Notes: generated by a model from the sequence alone, not told the origin. A stretch of 64,000 nt of DNA from Dromiciops gliroides (GCF_019393635.1 NC_057861.1:198712514-198776513), one strand, 5' to 3'. Shown: positions 32,537 through 44,425, numbered from the stretch's first letter. A program made the numbers and translations.

Positions 32537-32682
32537 TTTTTTTTTAGTGAGGCAATTGGGGTTAAGTGACTTGCCCAGGGTCACACAGCTAGTAAGTGTT
32601 AAGTGTCTGAGGCCAGATTTGAACTCAGGTCCTCCTGAATCCAGGGCTGGTGCTCTATCCACTGCACCACCTAGCTGCCCCC
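32537..32682 (-). mobile_element. Short young SINE, antisense (A subtype)
   Basis: gtgaggcaattggggttaag, gtgttaagtgtctgaggcca. TSD AACAGCACCTATCTT is exact at 32522-32536 and 32683-32697. Confidence 0.95.
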
Positions 32683-32770
32683 AACAGCACCTATCTTATA
32701 GAGTTACTATATGGATTAAATAAGATAACATATATAAATGCTTTATAAACTTTTAAAGATATAGATAGAT

Positions 32771-34380
32771 AGATGTGTATATGTGTGCTATTATTATTAG
32801 CTATTGCCCAGCAAATAAGTTATAAATGCTATAAAGATGATGAAACTAACATCAGAGGTTACTTTGTAAAAACAAAGCAAAATATGAAATAAAAATTTAC
32901 TTCAATGACCTAATTCTTCCCAAGTTTCATGATACTGAAAAGCACCTACAATTATATGCTAAGGTTGGTAAGAAAGATAATATGAAACTCAAGACTTTGA
33001 TTGACTCTTTCAGTCTTTGATTGATTTTCAAATGCAGTAAACTCTTTCATCCAGCACAGTTGGAAATGAGGTAGTTTAGTTAATCAAATATGAAGATAAA
33101 TAGATTTGTATTACATGTACCATGTGTGGGTTACTGTTTTTCAATAAATTATGATAATAATAGAGTTATCAAATAAGCTTATGTCTGCTATTTTATCTTT
33201 CAGGAAATCTTATATGATTTTGAAGTATTTGCTGGAGAATCTTTGTTGGAAGTGCATCTTTAGAGCTACATGATGCTCTACTGAATAATTTTTTTGTTAT
33301 GTTCATTAAATAGAGTGGAATATTCTATTATGTATATCTTCTGTTCAGCTATATGATGTTAAAGATGTGATATAGTGTAAAATAACCTTAATTCCCAGCT
33401 ATCTAGTGATATCTTGTCAAGTATAACCTCAATATATGTGTATATAAAAATGTATATAGATGTGAAGATGAAGATGTAGAAGATCCAGTAAACAATCCAA
33501 ACTGAAAAGTAATTCCCTATAACTGCAGAGGTCCTTCAAATGTTTCTTTTTGTAGAAACTGTTGTTTTCATTACATAAAACTCAATAGCAATGTAGAGCT
33601 TCCTGGAGGAAACCCAAAACCATTCAAAAGACTTTAGGATGGTTATTCACATAGGAAAACCAAATAGATGAGGAATACCCATTGTCCAGATTATGATATA
33701 TAATTGGAAGGACAATTTAAAGAGGCAATCACCCAGTATCTGCTTGTGTGTGAGTGCAATGCATTTACGTATAGCAAGACTATCCCCAACATGTATCATG
33801 AGGGTATAGTTGTGTGACTTAAAGGGATACAGAATGGATGAATCTCTAGCATTTCCATCCCTAATCTTCTCCAAGGAAGGCTTTCATTCCTATGAAGAGG
33901 GAAAACAGGAGGTTAGAGCCTGAAGAAAGAGAAGGTACTGGGCTTGAATTATATTTCTCGGCTCCCTTAAATATTGTTAGTCCAGGGAATACAGTTTTCA
34001 AGTTCAAACTAAAATTCTGGTCACCATTTATTAATAGGGAAAGAAATAACCAAGCTTTATATTCAAGATAACTCCCCGCCCACCAAATACCTGTTCCATA
34101 ATGGGTAGCAAAGATACCCATTTTTCCAAGATGACAGTAAAACACAAATCAGAGAAAGTATACATCAGAGAATATACACCAGGAAATGCAGAGTGAGGGA
34201 ATTCTACCATTGGCAGTGATGTCATACAGCGTTATGTAATATAGAATGATTTGATTAGAATATTTTAAAATATTCATAATATGTATATTTGGGGAAAGAA
34301 TATGGGGAAACAAAGAGAATGAGAGACAGATTTCCTAGTTAAACACTAAAAATGAACAGTGTATGTATAGAATAATTTTA
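32771..34380. other. No gene or recognised repeat
   Basis: About 1.6 kb AT-rich sequence. Minus-strand frames of 75 and 94 codons at 33647-34145 have no domain. Confidence 0.4.
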
Positions 34381-34467
34381 CATTCATATACAATATGTGT
34401 GTATATATAAATGTATACATGTGTGTATGTGAATATATGTGTATGCATGTATATATGTGTGTGTGTG

Positions 34468-34540
<73 letters not shown>
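34381..34540. repeat. TG/TA run followed by (TAGA)18
   Basis: Mixed gtgtatgtgaatatatg units, then an uninterrupted TAGA array at 34468-34540, the longest tetranucleotide array in the window. Confidence 0.95.
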
Positions 34541-34559
34541 TTGTGTCTAATGGTAGCCA

Positions 34560-34765
34560 TCTCTAGGGCAGGGCAGGAGGGGAGGGAAGATAAAAAAGAA
34601 ATTCACATGATAATTTTGTTGTATATTTGGAGGAAATAGCAAATTGAAAATGGTAGATTTGCAGTTTTATGTGCAATCGTCTTTTTAATTTTACTTTGTT
34701 ATGGAAATTCTTGTTTTATTCTATGAATTTTTTTTAAATGTATTATTAAAAAAACGAAAGTGAAC
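34560..34765 (+). mobile_element. Possible L1 3' UTR piece
   Basis: G-rich stretch (gggcagggcaggaggggagg) followed by AT-rich sequence with aattcttgttttattctatg and an A-rich end. This resembles an L1 3' UTR tail but is not conclusive. Confidence 0.35.
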
Positions 34766-35006
34766 AATGAATTAAGCCCAGGATTAAATAGGATGAAAGG
34801 AAGAAACTGAGCTAGATTCTTTTTGGAAAAGCTCCCTAAATGACCTCAAACTTTCCCCTGAATCAATAGCTTACCTTTTTAATACTGGTAATATACTGGG
34901 GTTATTATATAGCTGCCAGTCATTGAACACTACACTGTTTGAAGACCTTAAAATGAGGTCATTGATGGGGTGCACATTGGAGTGAGAAGGTTAAAATATA
35001 ATAAGA

Positions 35007-35188
35007 GGGGCAGCTAGATGGAACAGTGGATAAAGCACCGGCCCTGGATTCAGGAGTACCTGAGTTCAAATCCAGTCTCAGACACTTGACACTTACTGGC
35101 TGTGTGACCCTAGGCAAGTCACTTAACCCTCATTGCCCTGCAAAAAACAAACAAAAAATAAAATCGCAAACAACAACAACAACCCAAA
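35007..35188 (+). mobile_element. Short young SINE, sense (B subtype)
   Basis: ggggcagctagatggaacag, caccggccctggattcagga, aaccctcattgccctgcaaa, then an ACAA-rich tail. TSD AATATAATAAGA (34995-35006) versus AACATAATAAGA (35189-35200). Confidence 0.93.
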
Positions 35189-35554
35189 AACATAATAAGA
35201 AACTATGAATATTCAGAGTAAAGGATGTCATCAAAGAAATGTATTATTGAAGGGAGCAAGAGAAACATGGAAAGCATAAAAAATAAAACTGATGCATTGT
35301 CCATGGACACTGCTGGTGTCCTTGTAATTTCAGAAGAAATCTAGAAGGACCCTCAGCATACTAAATGTAAAACTCTGAAAAACTTAGAGGAGGACAAAGA
35401 TAAAAGACATATAGGATGGGTGGCATATTGATGGCTGGCAATCTATATTATTAGAGGGAACGTCCTCCAATGAAATCAAAGAACTATTTGACGAGAATAT
35501 AATAAAATACATGTAACACTAAGAATAAGTTGAGCATAATTAGAACTTTGGAAA
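35189..35554. other. No gene or recognised repeat
   Basis: Unassigned AT-rich interval. Confidence 0.4.
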
Positions 35555-35662
35555 ATGTGAGCTCCATGAGGGCAAGAACTAGATCTTATTGTTTATTCTA
35601 TTCATCCCTGCAGTCTATTATTATGATTTACATAGTAGTCATTCATCATTGAATGAATGAGT
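35555..35662 (+). mobile_element. L2 LINE 3' end, sense
   Basis: tgtgagctccatgagggcaa, gaactagatcttattg, acatagtagtcattcatcat and tgaatgaatga give the L2 terminal pattern. Confidence 0.7.
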
Positions 35663-35770
35663 CCAATAAAAAAGGATTTTACAATGAAAGGAAACAGGAA
35701 GGAGGAAAATTATGGGGACACGTTTGCCAAAATGTGTATGTAGAATCTACATACACTGTGGAGAATACAA

Positions 35771-36018
35771 CCTAGGGAGCTGGGTAGTTCAGAGGATAGA
35801 GTATTGGACTTCAAGTCATAAAGACCTGAATTCAAAATCTGTACACTCGGTAGCCATGTGATCCAGAGTAGGTCAGAACCTTTCACAGGCTCAGTTTCCT
35901 TATCTGTAAAAAGGAGAATAATAGCATATACCTCACAGGGTTGTTATGAGGATAAAATTAGGTAACATGTAATGAATTTTTAAAATGTTAAAAACATTAC
36001 ATAAATTATATTATTATC
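35771..36018 (+). repeat. MIR-type SINE, sense
   Basis: agtcataaagacctgaattc, aggctcagtttccttatctg, tacctcacagggttgttatg, aggataaaattaggtaac. Nearly full length. Confidence 0.8.
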
Positions 36019-36574
36019 AATGTATTTGGAAAAATGGCATTGAAGAGTTTTGTTGTGTTTTTTTTAAGCCAGGCATCAAAATGATTACAAATGTTTACAT
36101 ATTCAGAAGCATTAAGTATGGGCCAGAAATAGGAAGAATTAGTGAACCTAACACAAGAAAAAATTGTTACTTTAGAAGTATCATTAATGTTGGGTAGGAT
36201 GGGAATAAAAATTCTCATATGACTAGGCATGTACAGATAAATGTTTAACAATCAGCTTTTGAGGGGATGGGGGTGGCAGGAGAGTATATATGACATACTA
36301 TTAAGTTAAGTCCGCATTTCTAACATCTTCTCCATCATATTTTTAAGTCTAGAAAATAAGTAAAACAATATATTCAACCCTGATTTGTAGCATTTGTCAG
36401 TTTCTGAAGTATAAATGCTCACACTCAAAATTTAACAAGTAGCTCTGTAGGGAGTTGGCTCCAGTAAAACCCTGCATATGACCTGAATTTCAAAAGGAAC
36501 AGAATAGATAAAAGAGGCAGTGAAGTAGCCTAGCATATGAAGAACAATGTATGTCAGAATAGCCTCATTTTGAA

Positions 36575-36800
36575 GGGATAGAGTGCAGTACCGGACATAG
36601 AATCAGGAAGACCTGAGTTCAACTCCTACCTGACACTTAGTGTATCACCCTGGCAAGCTGGTTAACTTCTCTCAGCCTCAGGATCCTCACATATAAAAAA
36701 AATGTAGGCAATAATAGGTCCTAATCACTAGGTTATTGTGAAAATCAAATGAGATGATATATGTACAATACTTGTCAAATGTCAGGTAGTAATAGTCATC
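36575..36800 (+). repeat. MIR-type SINE, sense
   Basis: aatcaggaagacctgagttc, tctctcagcctcaggatcct, aatcactaggttattgtgaa, aatcaaatgagatgatatat. Confidence 0.75.
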
Positions 36801-38769
36801 CTCATCCTCATTTCAAAGTACTAGTATCCATCCTTTTTTGACTTGATAATCAGAAGACTAGGTTAAGTACCCTTGATATAGAATGTGATTACTATTATGG
36901 CTGCACCACCATAATAGCTGGAGACTCCAAAACACATGTTAACTAAAACATGCTATTTTGTAGCAATTTAGAGGTTATACTAGATTATATTAAATTTTAG
37001 GCTCTCCCTCCGTATCCCATCTGTATGCTTCAGCTACTGTGGCCTGAGTAAGGTTCTATATCTTCTTGTGTATATGTTTTCCCACCATGGGGCAAATTCA
37101 GACTAAGCCTTGGAACAATGTAGCCTGATATTAAGAAAGGTGGTTTTGTTTTCTTTTGATTTGATTTTTTGTCTGTTTGTTTTCCAGTTTAAGGGAAAAT
37201 ACCATCACATGCCTTCTTTTTTTTAAAACTTCCTAAGTATCTTTCTACCAAATCTCTATTCTCAGAATTGCTCACATTTTTTTTTCTCTTTTTAATCATG
37301 GAAGCATTTAATTTAGTGTTTGTTTTTCTTCCTCTGAAAGAGAAGGAGCAAAGATGTTAAATTAAACTTAGCTCCAAGCCTTGTGTCATTCCTGTGGACA
37401 TCTCTGACTAGAAATAAATTTCCATTGATACTCATGCTTTGTTTATGAGCCTTCAGCTAATGGTCAGTCAATAAGCTTTTGCAAGAGGGAATTAGGCTAG
37501 GCTGTGAAAGGCTGAGGAGATAGAAAGTTCAGTCCTTGTTTTATTCCTGACTTGTGTGACCTTGGGAAAGTCAAACAGACTGTGTCTGCACATGGCCCAA
37601 CATCTGGTTGAAAAATGGGAGGAAAAATCAGTCAGTGTTGTATATATTTACATACATAAATGTATGTATGTATATGTGTATGTAAAACTTTCTGCAAGAC
37701 CCAATAGTCTGAACAATAGAGATTTTTTTGTATGCTATACCTATACTACTAATTTTCAAATACTTAAAATAGAATAAAATAAAATGCACTTAACACTGAA
37801 ACTATGCTGAATGTGATTTAATGTTTCTTTGATGCTATTTAGAACTCACATCAAATTTTGCAGTGCCTCAGGGTCATCATTATGAACATGAATTATAATC
37901 ATACCATAGCTGTGTATAAGTTTTTTATTAATAGAGCTATAGTTGGCAGAATGATGGATAAACCAGCTTTTAATGTATCCAGATGTTTGAAGTCACATAA
38001 GCCAAATATCTGAAATGTTCTGTTGTATTTCCTCCAACTATTTTTCTAATCTAATTAAAGTTATTGAATGTATACCTTTTCTGAAATATGAATCTTTCTC
38101 ATGGACCTGTTACTCTCCAATAATTGAAGAAGCAGGGATTTCTTCAGCATCTGTATTCCCTCCTTCAAAATGGACCCCAGCCCTTATATACCTCAGTGGA
38201 CAGTTTCATGAATTGCTGTGGCTGAAAGATTTGAATGTCAGCAAATGTGATGATAAACCTCCCCAAAACTGGCGAGGCTGACCCTCAGACAAGAAATGTA
38301 TGCAATCTGTCAATAGGCCTGTACTCAAAGCCTGGAAGAACCTCTCTGATGGCATTGCCTTTAAGAACCCGTGATCATTTCCACATCACAATGAGGCATC
38401 AGAGGAGGTCCACTAAAAATAGAGACTTGTAGAGCCCTGCATCTTTGTTCCCCTTCCTAGTAGTTTCCTTGTCTCTCAAAGACTTGAAAAACTTTGAGAG
38501 GTAATTAGTTCCTAACTGAGGCTTCTGCCTTCAATCACTTGTTAGCTTTCAAAAAGCTGCCTAAGTAACCTTCCTAATGTAAGGATCTGAGTATGGAATT
38601 TCTCAGCCCTAAAACCTTCAGTAGTGCCTTATTGGATATGAGGGGTGGGGGGAGGGAATGAATGCCTTACTCTGGTATGTCTCTGATCAATGAATGTGTC
38701 CACCCTTAGTTGAGTCTACTCACCTTTAGCTAAAATGTCAGCTGTTCTCCAATTTGATTCTGTTCTCTC
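36801..38769. other. No gene; small hairpin and MIR scrap
   Basis: No gene supported. CTATTATGG (36892-36900) and CCATAATAG (36909-36917) form a 9-bp hairpin. 37530-37600 (cctgacttgtgtgaccttgg) is MIR-like. An 88-codon frame at 38015-38281 has no domain. Confidence 0.4.
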
Positions 38770-38940
38770 TCATTTCCATACATTTATTGGGACTGTCCCC
38801 TTTTCCTGGAATGTACTCTCTCTTCTTCTCTACCTGTTAAAATCCTTCTTTTTCCATTAGGGCCAAAATCATGTGGCACCCACTTCATGTGGCCTTACCT
38901 GGACAGGGGCTTTCTACCCACAACCAACTAAAAATCATCT
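38770..38940 (+). mobile_element. L2 LINE 3' region, sense
   Basis: tcctggaatgtactctctct, ctacctgttaaaatccttct and cttcatgtggccttacctgg fit the C-terminal end and 3' region of L2. Confidence 0.5.
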
Positions 38941-38981
38941 CTCCCTCAAAAAACCTTAAATTGCTATGTAAATGCTAGCTA

Positions 38982-38982
<1 letters not shown>

Positions 38983-39022
<40 letters not shown>
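38983..39022. repeat. (CA)20 microsatellite
   Basis: Uninterrupted CA dinucleotides. Confidence 0.97.
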
Positions 39023-39025
<3 letters not shown>

Positions 39026-39464
39026 CTATCCTCTAACAAATACCTGGGTTTCACTGCATTAGATGCTTGGAAGTCAGATAGAAAATTAGGGTCAAAGGGA
39101 AATCACTAGCTTTTTAAATAATGTTTTATCAATTCTTTTGCAACTGTCATTTCCATATATACCCACATACATGGACATCCATACACAAACATACACAATG
39201 ATCCTTCCCTTTTGCTAAAGAAGAAGAAATGAAATCAACTAACACAGTGTCAGCACACTCTCTGATGATCCCCTCTCTCTGTATGGAAAATAGAAAAGTG
39301 TATTCTTCCCTACATTCTCCATAACAAAGATTAGATATTCTAATTATTCAGAGTTTGGATTCCTTTTAGGTTTGGTTCGGCTTTGTTTCCCCCACTTACA
39401 TCATTTTCATCATTGATATTATTCTTCTGCTTTTATTTACTTTACATTCATTCATATGTATCCC
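39023..39464. other. No gene; unassigned
   Basis: Composition is compatible with another old LINE 3' region in antisense, but I cannot support a family call. Confidence 0.35.
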
Positions 39465-39585
39465 TTCATTTGAATGTAAGATTGTTACAAGCAGTTGTTG
39501 CTTCATTTCTTATACCTTTTTAGCTCTACCACAGTGCCTGGAACATAGTAGGTAAAAAATGCTTATTGATTGATTAATGACTTCT
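39465..39585 (+). mobile_element. L2 LINE 3' terminus, sense
   Basis: cattcatttgaatgtaagattg-like start, ctctaccacagtgcctggaa, catagtaggtaaaaaatgct and tattgattgattaatg. Confidence 0.75.
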
Positions 39586-39744
39586 CATGTTTCTCAGTAT
39601 TCCTCCTATTTGTCACATATTACATACTCCATGAAATTCATACAATACAATGTGTTCAGCTATTCCACAACTGATGGAAACTACTTTTCCCCCTATTTTT
39701 CTCTTGTTTTCCCCTACTGTAAAAAGAATCACTATAAAGATTTT

Positions 39745-39810
39745 TATATATATATACACACACACATATACATGTATGTGCATGTGTGTATATACATATA
39801 TATAAACATA

Positions 39811-39845
<35 letters not shown>

Positions 39846-39846
39846 G
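39745..39846. repeat. TA/CA/TG microsatellite inside the L1
   Basis: atatatacacacacacatat and a (TA)n run ending near 39845. It produces the Tyr/Ile/Cys-rich frames on both strands, which are not genes. Confidence 0.93.
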
Positions 39847-40100
39847 CCCTTTCTGTTTTCAATATCTTTCAGATATATGCAGTAATACAATCTACAATCC
39901 CTGGAGCTAAATGTATGAACAATTTAGTGACTTTTTATTAGATCATTCCAAATTGTTTTCTAGAATGGTTGGACTAATTCACAGTTCCAATAATAGTTTA
40001 CTTGTATGTCTGTCTTCCCACAGACCTTTCAACATGAACTGTTTCCATCTTTTATCATCTTTGCTATTTTGTTGGGTGTGAGTTAAATCTTTGAGGTTTT

Positions 40101-40250
40101 GTTTTTTGGTTGTTTTTTGTTTGTTTGTTTGTGTTTTTTTGGTGTATGAGGCAATTGGGGTTAAGTGACTTGCCCGAGATCACACAGCTTAGTAAGTGTC
40201 AAGTGTCTAAGACCGAATTTGAACTCAGGTCCTCCTGACCTCGCTGCCCC
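40101..40250 (-). mobile_element. Short SINE inside the L1, antisense (A subtype)
   Basis: GTTT tail, tgaggcaattggggttaagt, tttgaactcaggtcctcctg, and a shortened 5' end ctcgctgcccc. TSD AATCTTTGAGGTTTT (40086-40100) versus AATCTTCGAGGTTTT (40251-40265), 14 of 15. Confidence 0.93.
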
Positions 40251-40710
40251 AATCTTCGAGGTTTTAAGCTTGCATTTCTCTTATTGTTAGTGATTTGAAA
40301 CATGGTCACTGATAGTTTTTTAGTTCTTTTGAGGATGAATTGCTTGTAGCTTTTGACCACTAATTTCTTGGTTCTTGGTCATATGTTTGTGTCAGTTTCC
40401 TGTGTACCTTGGATATCAGACAGAAATATTTGGAGCAAAGATACATTTGCTAGTCGATCGTTTCTCTTCTTATCCTAGCCACATTGATTTTGTTTTTGTA
40501 AGAGCCTTTTAACTTTATGTATTCAAAATGGTCTGTTTTCTTTTTTATAATCATCTCTATCCCTTCTTTAGTTAGGAATTCTCCTCCAGCTCAATGGCTG
40601 GTTATCCAAGTAATAGTTATATCAATCCCTGTTTCTTTTTGTTCTTTCCTTCATAGTCTTCTAGTGCCGATGAGCATTCAGAAGTACCAAAAACCATCCA
40701 ATCCCTGGTA

Positions 40711-42231
40711 AACAATCTTAGCTTTAAAGCAGCCAGGAAAAGGGCCCAGCTACTATATATTTACTTGAAATTTTCCATGTTTAGACATATTTGTGTCTTT
40801 GAGCCAAAAGAATAAGCAGATAAAATAAAAATAAAAGAAACAAAAGAAACAAAAAAATCAACAAATGAAAGTCTTACCACCAAGCATCCCAAGATTCAGA
40901 CCTAAACTCCATCTGGAAATTGACTTCAGTCCCTATTCAATCAATATTTAATAAAGAGAAAAAGTGAGCTCATTACAAAGAACATCTTGTTTCTCTATGA
41001 GTTGCCTCTATGATATCCTGGAATTTCAGGGAGATAAGGTCTTAATTGGCGCATTATGCATTCTCTTTACAGCCAGCATGCATGCATCAATTCACAAAAA
41101 TGCAGAACAGCAAACATTTCTCCTGGTCTGCTTAGGGATTCTGCCCCAACCCCCTTCACCTTTTCAACAACTTCTGCTCTTGCCTCCCCACCACCTGTCT
41201 TGTGAAGGACCCAGGCCTACCCACTGCTAGAGGAATAGGTTATAACAAAGTTAACAGTATAGGAGCAGTTTAGTTGATATAAAGCTGAGTGATTATGCAG
41301 GCATAACCCAGAGTATTTTATTTTCAGTTTGATTATTGCTAACTATTCTGCACCAGTCACAGGCCCACTGTGGGGAGTTTATTCTACATCATCTATATTC
41401 CCTCTTCCTTAGCGGTACTTAATGAGTCGAAGGGACTGGAAAGTTGTTCCCAGCCAAGCCAATATCCTATGAGTTATAAATGACATTTCATCCTCATATG
41501 CAGATTTCCTGTGCCTAAGTGAATTATTTACAAGGTACATCTTGTGGGTTCCAACAATCAGCTGCCAGAGATTTACACCTACACTAAGTTTCTACTCTCC
41601 TGCTGGGAGAATGTGAAGTTTCCCACTGCCCTTTAAGATCTGAAGATTTAATGGGAACTGTTCCTCCTGAAGCTGGCACTGCCTTTTTAGGGACCGTGGC
41701 TGACAGGACTGTGCTGAGTAGAAGGCATAATGGTGCACTCTGCCACACCAAACATGGCTGCTTCAGGTGCTTACAAGAGGGCTTTATTCACTGCAGCTGC
41801 AAACCCAGTGCACCAAGGAGAATTTAAAAACCGAATCACCTTCTCAGGGCAGTCAGCAATTGAGAAGAGCTTGGAAGATTTGAGAGGAGGAAACAAAACC
41901 TAATTAAATGACCTATGTCTTGAGAATTAGAGGAGGTTATTTAAGAAATAGGGGGGAAATCAATTAAAAGGCAAAAAAAATTAAAAGATATTTATTGAGC
42001 ATTTACTATGTGCCCAGCCTTGAGCTGGTATGGGACAGGTGGGGTTTATAGAAAGAAGCATATATTTTCCATCTCCCAAGAGTCTTTTTAAGAAGATAAT
42101 ACTCAGAAACTGCATATGGAACAAGCCTAGAGAACAGCCCAGGGCAACATGTAAGGTATAACTATAAAGAAATGACTGATTTTTTTCATTTAACTTATAG
42201 CCCACAACTTATGGATGTTGAACTAGAAAAA
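40711..42231. other. No gene; possible conserved segment
   Basis: 41230-41900 is repeat-free and of ordinary composition. 41975-42060 (agatatttattgagcattta, ctatgtgcccagcc) is a 6395-type repeat. The 88-codon frame at 40964-41230 has no domain. Confidence 0.4.
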
Positions 42232-42318
42232 CCTAGGATCATAGATTTTCAACTCAAAGGGGCCTCTGATATTATCAAGCCAAGGCCCCTCATTTTACCT
42301 ATGAGGAAATAGAGTCAG
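42232..42318 (-). repeat. MIR-related SINE fragment, antisense
   Basis: aggatcatagattttcaact, aaaggggcctctgatattat and cctatgaggaaatagagtca follow the antisense MIR-related pattern. Confidence 0.6.
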
Positions 42319-42490
42319 TCAACCAGCATTTATTAAGCACTTATTATGTGTCAGGAACTATGCTGAGTTCTGGGAATACAAATATAAGTAGAAAGATAGT
42401 CCCTACCCTCAAGGAACTTGCACTTAATGGAGAAAGACAACAAATAAAGGAAAATGAAAGGAGAGGGGAACAAATGGGGGGGAATACAGT
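42319..42490 (+). repeat. Old dispersed repeat, best-preserved copy
   Basis: accagcatttattaagcact, tattatgtgtcaggaactat, tctgggaatacaaatataag, accctcaaggaacttgcact, aatggagaaagacaacaaat. It is the clearest member here of the 6395 type. Confidence 0.7.
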
Positions 42491-42669
42491 AGAAAAAGGT
42501 TGTATGGTACAGGACAGATGAGTACTGTCTTCTTAAAAGTACCTTGGAGAGTATGACAACAGTGATACCATTGCTCCATATTTTCTTGGAATTCCTCATT
42601 GTAATATCCTTCAGAGACAGTTTATGAATTGTACAAGGAAAGCAGCCACATGATGGACAGATACTGTGT

Positions 42670-42845
42670 CTTAAATCTGAACACTTGGCTTCCAGGCCCA
42701 GTTCTGTCATTTACCTGTGCCTTTGGGTAAGTCATGGCCTCTCTGAGCCTCATTTTCCTATATTACAGATTGGCATTTTGAACAATAAATGAGAAAATGG
42801 ATGTAAAATATTTTGTAACTATAAAATACTATAAACATTATTTCC
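42670..42845 (+). repeat. MIR-type SINE, sense
   Basis: cctttgggtaagtcatggcc, tctctgagcctcattttcct, atgagaaaatggatgtaaaa. Confidence 0.65.
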
Positions 42846-43074
42846 CCAACCCATTTTTGACCCAAAATTGTATCATACACCTCATGTGTGTGTCCAAAAC
42901 TCCAATTTAACCTCTCCCCCACACCAACTGCAAGATTTGATCCCATTGAGGATGTTTAAAAGAACAAGAGTATCATTGGCACTTCCAAAGAAAGGGTTCT
43001 AAAAAGTCTTTGAGTGATGGGTGGCATAATCTATATATGTGACTACCATGAAATAAAGGTCAAAAACAGCTTAC

Positions 43075-43212
43075 ATAAAAGCTAAATGACTTGTTATAGG
43101 TTAAATAGCAAAGAACAAAGTAAGGAGCAGAGTAAGGAGCAAAAATGATAATTGAATACAGGTCACCTGATTCAAAATTCAATGTTCTTCCTACTATAAC
43201 ATTTTGCCTGTC
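43075..43212 (-). repeat. MIR-type SINE, antisense
   Basis: gctaaatgacttgttatagg, gaatacaggtcacctgattc and ttcttcctactataacattt. Heavily diverged. Confidence 0.55.
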
Positions 43213-43538
43213 AAGGAATTGTGTCTGTTCTTTAACCTATCCATGAGAATCTCTCATTTGTAAGAAGGTTTTTAAGATTGTGTGCTGTGCTACCAAATCA
43301 AATTTTTTTTGATTTGCAATCAATAAACAAAAAGTACAGCAGCAATTTTGTATTCTGCACTTTAAAGTCAACTATGTATAAATTTCAGCCACACCCTTCA
43401 CATAATCCAAAGTGACAAGTTGTATGGCAGAGCTGCCACGTACAACAGTATATCAGGTAAAAAAAGGAAGATCAGTGTGGCTGAAGTACTAAAAGAAGAC
43501 TTTACAAAGAAGTTAGGAATCAGGCTGACCTTTGAATG
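43213..43538. other. No gene or recognised repeat
   Basis: Unassigned. A short inverted repeat (CAAATCAAA, then TTTGATTTG, near 43296-43316) surrounds a T-run. Confidence 0.4.
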
Positions 43539-43637
43539 TATATATGTATGTATTTGCATATATATGTATATATGCATGCATATACATATATATGTATCTA
43601 TGTGTTTGTGTATTTACGTATGTCTATGTATATATAG
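43539..43637. repeat. TA/TG/CA microsatellite
   Basis: Irregular tatatgtatg, catatacata and similar units; the adjoining LTR is inserted at its right edge. Confidence 0.9.
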
Positions 43638-44205
43638 TGTGGTAAAAAAATATGAAAGTTTTTTAACAGTCGGTTAGGATAACTGAAAGATGCCAGTTTT
43701 TTTTAAGGACCACCCTTTCGGGGAGGAGACCAATGGCATGAGCTACGCATGCCAGTCCGCCTGCTGCGCCCGTCAGACTGCCTGCTAGCACTCCACTTCC
43801 AGGGTGCGAGCTTAAAAGGCAAGGAGAGAACGGAAGTGGGAACTTTTTCCTGCTCTGCTGGTCTCCTGACTGCGCTGCACAGGCTGATGCTGATGAGAGT
43901 TCGACTGGGCCCGGTTCGCGGTTAGCAACAGCACGCGCTTGACACGGTCTCTCTCTCTCCCCAAAGGTGGCCTTCGGCTTTTGGTGAGTTTTATACGGAA
44001 TATAGACTAAGCTTAGACTTAAGACGATTTGTATTGTACTTCTACTTTCCTATCCTTCTAATCAACATCACCTTGTGACTACCATACAATAAAAGCTCTA
44101 ACTAGAAAACCAGAAGCTTCTTCCATTTACTAGTCTGGGAGATAAATTAAGGGAAAGGTTAAAGAGGGGAGATTTATGATCTAATATCCAATTTTAAATC
44201 TCACA
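43638..44205 (+). mobile_element. Solo LTR of an endogenous retrovirus (ERV1-like)
   Basis: A 568-bp unit begins TGTGG and ends TCACA, so it has TG...CA ends with a TGTG/CACA inverted repeat. It is flanked by ATAG (43634-43637 and 44206-44209); 4-bp duplications are typical of class I retroviruses, although the left flank is TA-rich and could match by chance. A CCAAT box (43730-43734), a TATA-like TTAAAA (43812-43817) and AATAAA (44088-44093) lie in the order expected for U3-R-U5. No internal retroviral sequence adjoins it. High CpG content suggests a fairly recent copy. Orientation follows the order of these signals. Confidence 0.85.
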
Positions 44206-44227
44206 ATAGGTGGAGAAACAATGTTGG

Positions 44228-44425
44228 AGAGGACTTGGAGTCCAGAAGATCCAGGTTCAAGTCCTGATACTGACTGAATGACCTTGGGTAAGTCATGTTA
44301 CTTTTTAGTGTCCCAGGCAACTCTCTAAGATTATAATTTGCAGAGCAGATACCCATCTGGATTGGGAGAATTTTCCTAAGTGGAGTCTTCTACATCACTG
44401 AAATAAATCCAGTCCAAAAAATAAA
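44228..44425 (+). mobile_element. CORE-SINE variant, second copy
   Basis: ggacttggagtccagaagat, gttcaagtcctgatactgac, aggcaactctctaagattat, ggattgggagaattttccta. Same 3' organisation as 15425-15650. Confidence 0.7.

Larger units (their letters stand above)
32246..32770 (+). repeat. MIR-type SINE, sense, carrying two SINE insertions
   Basis: Pieces tctgactcagacatttacta, tatgtgaccttggacaagtc, ttagtttctttatctgtaaa, acctatcttatagagttact and ataaatgctttataaacttt join into one MIR once the SINEs at 32265-32437 and 32537-32682 are set aside. Confidence 0.75.
39590..40710 (-). mobile_element. L1 3' region, antisense, interrupted
   Basis: gttcagctattccacaactg, attccaaattgttttctaga, atggttggactaattcacag, caacatgaactgtttcc, then after a SINE aagcttgcatttctcttatt and ccagctcaatggctggttat. 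Interrupted by a TA/CA microsatellite (39745-39846) and a SINE (40101-40250). Confidence 0.65.

Noticed and set aside
4737-34540. Regularly spaced repeats as a CRISPR-like array
   Set aside because: They are simple GATA arrays with no spacers, in a vertebrate genome.
36892-36917. 9-bp hairpin with 8-nt loop
   Set aside because: Too short to stand out from chance in 64 kb.
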